64,000 bases of DNA from Flavobacteriales bacterium (GTDB lineage: Bacteria; Bacteroidota; Bacteroidia; Flavobacteriales_D; Cryomorphaceae). The first letter of the stretch is position 1, and each line of letters opens with the position of its first letter. Location: assembly GCA_007125175.1 (NCBI GenBank), contig SLDS01000096.1:1-64000 (forward strand). The letters run 5' to 3'. Of the stretch, positions 30,082 through 37,546 are shown one piece after another. Both the position numbers and the translations under genes were made by a program. Below the pieces are notes generated by a model that worked only from the letters and a program-made list of their open reading frames with translations, was not told where the DNA came from and ran no database searches.

Positions 30082-31121
30082 AAGCTTCAGAAACCAAAGC
30101 GGACTGGCCGACCTTTTTCATCGTTGGAAATTCCCGGAGCGGCACCACCATGATGATGCGCATCGCAAACAACCACAGCGAGGTGCATTCGATCAATGAG
30201 CCACATTTTTTCGAGAAGCTCTGGTCGCCCGATGATGGCGAGAAGAGCATTTCCCGAAAGGAAGCTTTCCAGCTCTATGCCAAGCTATTCACGGGGCAAA
30301 GGGCGGGATTTTTCGAGCCTGTTGAGAAGCACGTAGAGAGCTACAGATCCGAGACCGAGAGCATACTCGGCAGCTATGATCAGCCCCTCTCAAGACTAGG
30401 CGTTTACAGGCACTTCATTCATTATGAAGCCCGGAAGAATGGCAAGAGCATCCCCTGCGAGAAAACACCGCAAAACGTTTTTTACATCAGTGAGATTCTT
30501 GAGCATTTTCCCAATGCGCGTATCATCAATATGGTGCGTGATCCGAGAGGGGTAATGCTTTCGCAAAAAAGGAAGTGGAAGCGCAAGTTTCTCGGCGCAG
30601 ATTTCATCACAAGACGCGAGATGTGGAGACTCCGCATCAATTATCACCCCATCACCATCAGCAAATTGTGGAATGCCGCCATAGGTGCTGTGCAAGCTTT
30701 TGAAGGTGAGGCAAGATTGATGAATGTGCGCTTTGAAGATTTGCTGGCTGAGCCGGAGGAAACAGTCAAGGCAATTTGCAATTTTCTGGGCATTGCTTAT
30801 GAAGCAGAGATGCTTCTCGTGCCACATGCGGGCTCCTCCAGTGAGGCCGACCGAAAGGACAGCCTCGGGATCAAGAAAACAAGGGCGAAGGGCTGGCTTG
30901 ACAAAGGTCTTAGCCACACGGAAATAGGAATTTGTCAGCGCACATGCAAGAAGTACATGGACCAGTACGGTTATGAGGCAATCGATGTTAAGAGCCGGGT
31001 CTTGGCGAATGCATGGCATCACTTGAATTTTCCATTCAAGATAGCCTTGGCGCTGATTGTAAATGTAAAACGCATGCGCAGCATTGGAGACACCCTCAAG
31101 AGGCGTCTCAGCCCGAAGTAA
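30078..31121 (+). CDS. Sulfotransferase family protein (distinct subgroup)
   Basis: 'TFFIVGNSRSGTTMMMRIANNHSEVHSINEPHFFEKL' and 'ARIINMVRDPRGVMLSQKRKWKRKF'; overlaps the preceding stop. Confidence 0.85.
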   Translation: MKASETKADWPTFFIVGNSRSGTTMMMRIANNHSEVHSINEPHFFEKLWSPDDGEKSISRKEAFQLYAKLFTGQRAGFFEPVEKHVESYRSETESILGSYDQPLSRLGVYRHFIHYEARKNGKSIPCEKTPQNVFYISEILEHFPNARIINMVRDPRGVMLSQKRKWKRKFLGADFITRREMWRLRINYHPITISKLWNAAIGAVQAFEGEARLMNVRFEDLLAEPEETVKAICNFLGIAYEAEMLLVPHAGSSSEADRKDSLGIKKTRAKGWLDKGLSHTEIGICQRTCKKYMDQYGYEAIDVKSRVLANAWHHLNFPFKIALALIVNVKRMRSIGDTLKRRLSPK

Positions 31122-31134
31122 AAAAGCAAAAGAG

Positions 31135-31923
31135 ATGCAAAGGCGAGTACATTTGTTCGAATTTGATTTTCAATCGGCACCCTCAGTGCGCGAAGTCGCG
31201 GAGGATGTGATAAGTCGGGAGGCTCCGGAAGAGGGCAGAATACCCCTGATGGTGACCCCAAATGTGGATCAGGTGGTAAAGCTCAATCGGGCCGAAAACA
31301 AGGCCTTGAAAAAACGCCTGCTCAAGGCCCAGTGGATACTACCCGATGGGCAGCCCATAGTGGCCATGAGCAAGATCAAATTTGGCCGGAATGGCCTGGA
31401 AACCCGCCTTACCGGTAGCGACTTTTTCCCGGTAATCTGGGAGCTGCTCAAGCAAAGACCGGAAGTACCCGTCCTCTTTGTCTTGCCCAATGAAGAGCTC
31501 GGTGAGCGCTTCACTGCAGAGCGGCCAAATACAGCATATTATGCACCACCTTTCTTCGACCTCAAGGATGAGGAGGCCTTTGTCGAAGTGATGGATCAGG
31601 TGAAAGCAGCTCAGGAGGAGCTGGGTGCGGCCTATGTATTCATCGGTTTGGGGATGCCCAAGCAAGAGCACATTGCAATCGCTCTCTTCGATTATCTGAG
31701 CAGTCTTTCGCAGCCCCTGCCCAAGACATTTCTTCTGGGAGCTTCTTTTGAGTTTTACTGGGGAGTGAAGAAGCGGGCACCCAAGATCTACCAAAAGCTG
31801 GGTATCGAATTTGTGCACCGCATCATCACAGAGCCCCGGCGTATGGCCAAGCGTTATCTAGTAGATGATTTGGCAATCATTCCTATCGGTTTCAGAGAGC
31901 TCTTCAAGAAAGCGCAATCCTGA
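31135..31923 (+). CDS. WecB/TagA/CpsF family glycosyltransferase
   Basis: 'VTPNVDQVVKLNRAENKALKKRLLKAQWILPDGQPIVAMSKIKF...RLTGSDFFPVIWELL' and 'AAYVFIGLGMPKQEHIA'. Confidence 0.9.
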   Translation: MQRRVHLFEFDFQSAPSVREVAEDVISREAPEEGRIPLMVTPNVDQVVKLNRAENKALKKRLLKAQWILPDGQPIVAMSKIKFGRNGLETRLTGSDFFPVIWELLKQRPEVPVLFVLPNEELGERFTAERPNTAYYAPPFFDLKDEEAFVEVMDQVKAAQEELGAAYVFIGLGMPKQEHIAIALFDYLSSLSQPLPKTFLLGASFEFYWGVKKRAPKIYQKLGIEFVHRIITEPRRMAKRYLVDDLAIIPIGFRELFKKAQS

Positions 31924-31995
31924 GGCCTGCTGTGGTCTCCATTTTTGCGGAAGCACAAGCTGTGTAGCCTTATCGGCAAAAATGTGAAGTAAAAT

Positions 31996-33192
31996 TCAGT
32001 GCTTCGAGGTGCTCAGCCCTTCCAGCAAGCTATCATGCTCGGCGAGCAATGCCTTCCAGGTGTATCGGCGTACGAGTCGGCGAGAGGCAGCTTGCATTTC
32101 CTCCCATAGCTTTGGCTCCTCAAGCAGACGCGAAATATGCTCCGCTTGCTCTTCCGGGTCGAGGCTGGAGAAGAGATGCTCTCCCGAGGCTACCTCCAAT
32201 CCTTCTGTACCTATGGGGGTGGTCACCACGGGTATGCCGCGGTACATGGCATGGAGCAGCTTCACTTTGATACCGCTACCGAAGCGCAAGGGAATCACAA
32301 AAACGCGGGCCTTGCGGTGATAGGGTTCAAGATCTTTTACGAAGCCCTTGAGCATGATACGGGAGTCTTCATCCGCTACTTTTTGCAGGCGGGGATCGGG
32401 ATTCTTTCCAAGTATGTAGAAGCGGATATTCGATTGCTTTTCGAGCAAACGTGGCCACACTTCATCGAAAAACCAGAGCAAACCATCTACATTGGCTTCC
32501 CAGGTAAGGGTGCCAACAAATAGGAGGCTTTTCTCCGTTTCATCAAAGCGTATGGAGGCCAAATCCAGCATTTCGTCTTCGCCGAGGTGGTAAGTGAGCT
32601 GGCATTTTTGCCGGTCTACTCCCACCTTGACCAGCTCTTCGATGTCATTGGGCGCTGCGAGCACTGCATCCGCCTTATCGGCGTAGATCCGCTCAGCCCG
32701 CGCTATGCGCTTCGCCTCGAGCGTGAGCGCCAGTTTTTTGAATGGGGAATTCTCAATTTCACCAAGGCGCTTCCACATCACATACTCGGCATTGTGCTCG
32801 TGAAGCACCACCTTGGCCTTACTCCTCTCGGGGATGTATTGACCCATCTCGTAGTGATCTACGAAAATGATGTCCGAATCTGAAGCCCATTGTTTTACCC
32901 GATCTGCAATCTCTGGTGAGGCATTTCGGTACACATTCAGGGATGGGGCGCTGATGTAGCTCTTCAGCAGGTTGAGTGCGCTGCGCTCCCGGCCTAGTGG
33001 GTGGCCAAAGACCTCCACGCCTTTCACTTTTCGACGGAAGGCTTCGAGGTTTTGAGCATCTTCATTTTTGAGCCCACATACGATGCGCAGCTCATATTTT
33101 TGCGCCCAATGCTCCACCAACCTCCACGATTTGATAACGCCACCGCTTACGGGTGGATAGGGAAGCTGGGTGGTGAGGAAGAGTATCTTCAT
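31996..33192 (-). CDS. Glycosyltransferase (GT4-like)
   Basis: Start MKILFLTTQLPYPPVSGGVIKSW; 'LLFVGTLTWEANVDGLLWFFDEVWP' and 'VFVIPLRFGSGIKVKLLHAMYRGIPVVTTPIGTEGL'. Confidence 0.9.
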   Translation of the reverse strand: MKILFLTTQLPYPPVSGGVIKSWRLVEHWAQKYELRIVCGLKNEDAQNLEAFRRKVKGVEVFGHPLGRERSALNLLKSYISAPSLNVYRNASPEIADRVKQWASDSDIIFVDHYEMGQYIPERSKAKVVLHEHNAEYVMWKRLGEIENSPFKKLALTLEAKRIARAERIYADKADAVLAAPNDIEELVKVGVDRQKCQLTYHLGEDEMLDLASIRFDETEKSLLFVGTLTWEANVDGLLWFFDEVWPRLLEKQSNIRFYILGKNPDPRLQKVADEDSRIMLKGFVKDLEPYHRKARVFVIPLRFGSGIKVKLLHAMYRGIPVVTTPIGTEGLEVASGEHLFSSLDPEEQAEHISRLLEEPKLWEEMQAASRRLVRRYTWKALLAEHDSLLEGLSTSKH

Positions 33193-33196
33193 CGTA

Positions 33197-35599
33197 CTAG
33201 ATTCGGAGGAAGACCCTGCGAATGCGGCCAAATATTCCGAGCGGCTTGTTGTTTTCGTAATTGTTACGCTTTTCGAAAATATTGATACTCACCTCCGAAT
33301 CGAAGGTATCGGTCAGCACCAAGAAGGGATCCTGAAGCACCCCTTCGAGGATGTGGTCTTGAACATCTCCGAGGGTTTTGATCTTGATGGTCTTTCTGCG
33401 CAGCATCACGATGCTCGCATCGGAGGAGTTGAGCAGATGCAAGACTGTACTCTGATTCATGTAGGGCGAGGTGTCCAGGATTACCCGGTCATAGCGCTGG
33501 CACAGCTCTTTCAATAGGTCGCTAAGTCGCGCCATCTCTTTGTCGTTGATTTGCTTTTGTTCCCCGCAGTCGGCTACATCGAGATTTTCTATGCCACTCG
33601 GGATTAAGGCCTCGTCAAGGCTTATATCACCTTTCAGAACATGGATGAGATTTTCGCTCTGTCCAAGTTTGAATGCCCTCTTGGCTTTTGGGTTTTTCAA
33701 ATTGGCATCCACAAGAATGGTTTTGTAACCCGCCATGGCCAGGCGTACTGCAAACATTTGCGAGAAAAAGCTTTTGCCATTTCGGGGCTGCGGAGAACCT
33801 ACTCCTATAAGCTTGGCATCGGGGTTCTTTTGCGACAGGGCATAGTGGATGCTGTACAGCCTTTGAGCCAGAGTGGAATCCGGATAGTCTTGCAGATCAA
33901 ATGGATTGCTGATATTGGTATGGTACACCTCTCCAAGCACCGGATTGGTGGGAATGTGACGGCGCACATCTTCCGCACTGTCGAGCGTGGAGTTGAAGAT
34001 CCACCTCCACATGATATAGGCGAAGGCAAACATAAACCCGAAAATAATCGCGGCAATAATAGTAATTGGGAAATTTGGCAGGGTTGGATCTGTAGATGTG
34101 AGGTGCGGGGGATCAATGATCTGAAAATCGGGGGCAGTAGAAACCAGGGTAATTTCGGCATCGGCTTTCTTTTCCATAAGGCTCAGGTATAGCCTCTCGT
34201 TTACACGGAAAAAGCGTTCCATCTCCATGAGCTCGCGCTGAGCTTTTGGCAGCTCGGAAGCTTCTTGCCGCATGGTGTTGAGCCGCTCATTGATGTTGTT
34301 GATCATCACGTCGTTGCTTTGTTTGAGCCCCGTCACTGAGCGAAGTATGGTACTGCGATTCGTATTTATTTGAGATTGCAGCTGGCGGTATACAGGGTTG
34401 TTTTCAGCCCCCATATCCTTGATAGAATTCATCTCTTGCTGCATGCGCACAAGCTCTTCTGTAAGCCGTATAATCAACTGATCTTTGACTCCAAAGGCTT
34501 GAGGAGAAATCAAAGATTCGTAATCGGAACTCTCCTTCAAAAAAGTCTCCAGATAATTGTAATATTTTTCCTTCACCAAGAAGTTGACTTTGTCATTTTC
34601 CATCTGCACCATTTGCTCCAGAAGCAATGTACCTTCCCGGTTGAGGCTGGTTATTGACTTGTCGGTTTTATATCGCTCGATTTCTGTTCCGCTAGTCGTC
34701 AGTTTTTCCTCGGTGTCGGCGATTTCTTGTTCCAGAAATTCGATGGCGAGCCTCAGGGTATGGGTTTTGCTCTCCATGTGGTCACTGATGAACAATCGAC
34801 CTATGGACTCTAGCAGGGCAAGCTGCTTGGATGGGGCAGCTCCTGCCAGGCTTACGCCAAATACCGTAGACTCAAGTTCTTCGGGCTCAATATCCAGATT
34901 GGTCATCAAATCAAGGGTAACGGCTTCAGTGTCCTTGATTACGAATCCGTAAGACTCGCCTAAGATTTCGCTATTAGCCTCACCACCAGAATAAAGTGTT
35001 TCCTCAACGGGCAGCACACGAAAGCGCGTTTTATCGAATTCTATCCACTCACCGAAAGAGAAAGTGCCCTCAAGCTCAAACTCTTGCTTGTTCACGGCAT
35101 ACTTGCCTTCCACTTCGAGGTGAAATTGCCTAAGGTCATCAAACTCGACTTTGAACATGGCACCATAAGGAGTTTCATGATTTACGAAACTCATGTAAGT
35201 GGAGTCAAGCTCCACCCGTATGGGTGAGGAATTGTAAATTTCAGTGTTGAATAAACCTCTTCGGTAATAGGATACTGATCCAATCTCTTCTACAGCTCTT
35301 CTTATGAGTGGATAGCTGCGCAAACGCACCTTATTGTTGTTGTAGAAGTAGTCTTCGGTCTTGATGAAGCCGGAGCTCATGGATACCACCGAGGCCGGGT
35401 CATTGCCACCTCGGGGCTTATCAATAAGTATACTCGTTTTGGCGGTATACCTCGGGGGGAAGGTAAGTTGGAATACCATACCCAGAAATAGCCATCCGCC
35501 CAGGCAAATGAGCAGAACCGGCCAGCCTCGCTTAAAGCGATTCAGTATGCCGCGGAAGTCGATTTCTTCTCGCCTCAGTACATCTTTCTCGTTAATCAT
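33197..35599 (-). CDS. Polysaccharide co-polymerase / BY-kinase-like protein (Wzc/GumC family)
   Basis: 800 aa; two TM segments flanking a coiled-coil periplasmic domain; C-terminal ATPase with 'GVGSPQPRNGKSFFSQMFA', 'ILVDANLKNPK', 'VILDTSPYM'. Confidence 0.88.
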   Translation of the reverse strand: MINEKDVLRREEIDFRGILNRFKRGWPVLLICLGGWLFLGMVFQLTFPPRYTAKTSILIDKPRGGNDPASVVSMSSGFIKTEDYFYNNNKVRLRSYPLIRRAVEEIGSVSYYRRGLFNTEIYNSSPIRVELDSTYMSFVNHETPYGAMFKVEFDDLRQFHLEVEGKYAVNKQEFELEGTFSFGEWIEFDKTRFRVLPVEETLYSGGEANSEILGESYGFVIKDTEAVTLDLMTNLDIEPEELESTVFGVSLAGAAPSKQLALLESIGRLFISDHMESKTHTLRLAIEFLEQEIADTEEKLTTSGTEIERYKTDKSITSLNREGTLLLEQMVQMENDKVNFLVKEKYYNYLETFLKESSDYESLISPQAFGVKDQLIIRLTEELVRMQQEMNSIKDMGAENNPVYRQLQSQINTNRSTILRSVTGLKQSNDVMINNINERLNTMRQEASELPKAQRELMEMERFFRVNERLYLSLMEKKADAEITLVSTAPDFQIIDPPHLTSTDPTLPNFPITIIAAIIFGFMFAFAYIMWRWIFNSTLDSAEDVRRHIPTNPVLGEVYHTNISNPFDLQDYPDSTLAQRLYSIHYALSQKNPDAKLIGVGSPQPRNGKSFFSQMFAVRLAMAGYKTILVDANLKNPKAKRAFKLGQSENLIHVLKGDISLDEALIPSGIENLDVADCGEQKQINDKEMARLSDLLKELCQRYDRVILDTSPYMNQSTVLHLLNSSDASIVMLRRKTIKIKTLGDVQDHILEGVLQDPFLVLTDTFDSEVSINIFEKRNNYENNKPLGIFGRIRRVFLRI

Positions 35600-35600
35600 G

Positions 35601-36386
35601 TCAGCGGATTAGGAGGTAAACAGTGATAGCCGATAGGACCACAGCGATTCCATTGTAGACATTCTGGATGTCGCGTGTGGCAAACTTCTTGCGCTTCTGC
35701 GGCCTAACGAGCAACACATCGTTGGGCTCCAGGAAGAAGGCGGGATTGCTCAACAAGTTTTGATCTGTGAGATCCACGTGATAGAGGTGGTTCACCCCAT
35801 CGCGGTTGCGGATTACTTTCACCTCTTCCCTACTGGCAAAGTCGGTGGCGTCATTGGCCAGACCCATTGCCTCAAAGATGTTGAGCTTGTGGTTGTATAC
35901 AGGATAGCGCCCCGGAGTATTCACCTCTCCAAGCACGGTTACAAAGAAGTTGAGCAGGAAGACCTTGATCGCTGGATTAGGGAACACCTTTGACGCGGCT
36001 ACATCAATTATTTGCTGCGCTTCAAAGATGGTCTTACCCACCACATTGACCTTGCCTATGGTGGGCAGAGTTATGTCGCCGTTCCTATCAACCGTAAAAC
36101 CGGCGAGCACCGGCAAAACTTGGACGATACGCGTATCGTTCATGTAGTTTTCGTCAAGCCTACCCAGCGATTGAGAGAGCTGGGGGTGGTCAGATTTTAC
36201 ATAGAGGATATCGCCGAGCTCGATGCGGTAATCGTGCTGGTGAGCTGCAAAAATGGTGTCAGCCAAGTAATCGTGAGGCCTTTTTTGACTGTAGTCCTGA
36301 ACATAAACGATGCGTTTATTGGAAATGCACGATGCCATAAATGCACCGAAAGCCACAAACAGGACGAGACGAACTATTTTTTTCAT
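35601..36386 (-). CDS. Polysaccharide biosynthesis/export lipoprotein (Wza-like)
   Basis: Lipobox FGAFMASC; 'YRIELGDILYVK...FTVDRNGDITLPTIGKVNVVGKTIFEAQQII' and SLBB-like 'FVTVLGEVNTPGRYPVYNHKLNIFEAMGLA'. Confidence 0.93.
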   Translation of the reverse strand: MKKIVRLVLFVAFGAFMASCISNKRIVYVQDYSQKRPHDYLADTIFAAHQHDYRIELGDILYVKSDHPQLSQSLGRLDENYMNDTRIVQVLPVLAGFTVDRNGDITLPTIGKVNVVGKTIFEAQQIIDVAASKVFPNPAIKVFLLNFFVTVLGEVNTPGRYPVYNHKLNIFEAMGLANDATDFASREEVKVIRNRDGVNHLYHVDLTDQNLLSNPAFFLEPNDVLLVRPQKRKKFATRDIQNVYNGIAVVLSAITVYLLIR

Positions 36387-36723
36387 TCAAAGGGGAGTTG
36401 AATCACAACTATTACGCGAAAGTAGTAAAATTCAATTCAGAGCACTTCTTTCATTGCGCGTTTTCACTTATTCGTAATCGTGTGAATAAAGTTGCATTGT
36501 ATCTTCAATTGGTGCCACATTTTTGCTTGTTTCTAGGCACGACAACCTTTTGTGCAATATCAACGGCTTGGATTGGATAATGATTCGTGCTTTGTTTTGC
36601 CCTGATCCTCGCGCGCGGCATCTCAATTCATAACGTATATGCAGGCTAAATGATATGCAGATTTGATATTCCGAACTTGTATTTTTCTATAGCTTTGCCG
36701 CAAAGGGCTAATAAACGAAAAGT

Positions 36724-37530
36724 ATGAAGGAAAAGGACACGCAGGCCTTGCTGGAAATCGCTATACAAGGAGCGGTATTGGGAGGCTTGGAAATTCTCGA
36801 TGTGTACGAGTCTGATTTTGCGGTGGAAACCAAAGAGGATAAATCGCCCCTTACCCTCGCAGATCGCCGGGCACACGAAAAGATTGTTGAAGTGCTGAGG
36901 CAAACGGAAATTCCCGTGCTGAGTGAGGAGGGCAAATCCATTGAGCACTCAGTTCGCAGTAAATGGGGGCGTTTTTGGATGGTTGACCCCCTTGATGGCA
37001 CCAAGGAATTTGTGAAGCGAAACGGTGAGTTCACGGTTAATATTGCCCTGATAGATAATGGTGTGCCAATAGCCGGAGTAATTTACGTGCCGGTAAAAGC
37101 TGATCTGTATTTTGGGTGGCTCGGTGGAGCTTCCTACAAGCTGGGAGGGTTTACTCAGAATGAATCAGCCGATCTGAAAGCCCTATGTGAGGCTGGTGTG
37201 AAATTGCCTCTTGAGGCCAATGGCCGCCCCTTCACCGCAGTGGGCAGCCGCTCACATATGTCGCCTGAGACCGAGCAGTTTTTCAAAGAGCTCAAGCAGG
37301 AGCATGGTGAAATCGAAGTGGTTTCTATGGGCAGTTCCCTTAAAATATGCCTCGTAGCCGAGGGCAAGGCCGATGTATACCCGCGTTTTGCGCCTACGAT
37401 GGAGTGGGACACAGCCGCCGGACATGCCATTGCTTTGGGGGCGGGCAAGGAAGTCATCGATCACAGCACAGGGCAGCCCATGCGCTACAATAAGGAAAAC
37501 CTGCTCAACAACTGGTTTATCGTTCGCTGA
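36724..37530 (+). CDS. cysQ: 3'(2'),5'-bisphosphate nucleotidase
   Basis: Inositol-monophosphatase-fold motifs 'WMVDPLDGTKEFVKRNGEFTVNIALI' and 'PTMEWDTAAGHAI'. Confidence 0.93.
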   Translation: MKEKDTQALLEIAIQGAVLGGLEILDVYESDFAVETKEDKSPLTLADRRAHEKIVEVLRQTEIPVLSEEGKSIEHSVRSKWGRFWMVDPLDGTKEFVKRNGEFTVNIALIDNGVPIAGVIYVPVKADLYFGWLGGASYKLGGFTQNESADLKALCEAGVKLPLEANGRPFTAVGSRSHMSPETEQFFKELKQEHGEIEVVSMGSSLKICLVAEGKADVYPRFAPTMEWDTAAGHAIALGAGKEVIDHSTGQPMRYNKENLLNNWFIVR

Positions 37531-37546
37531 AAGAGCGCGGACTGAA

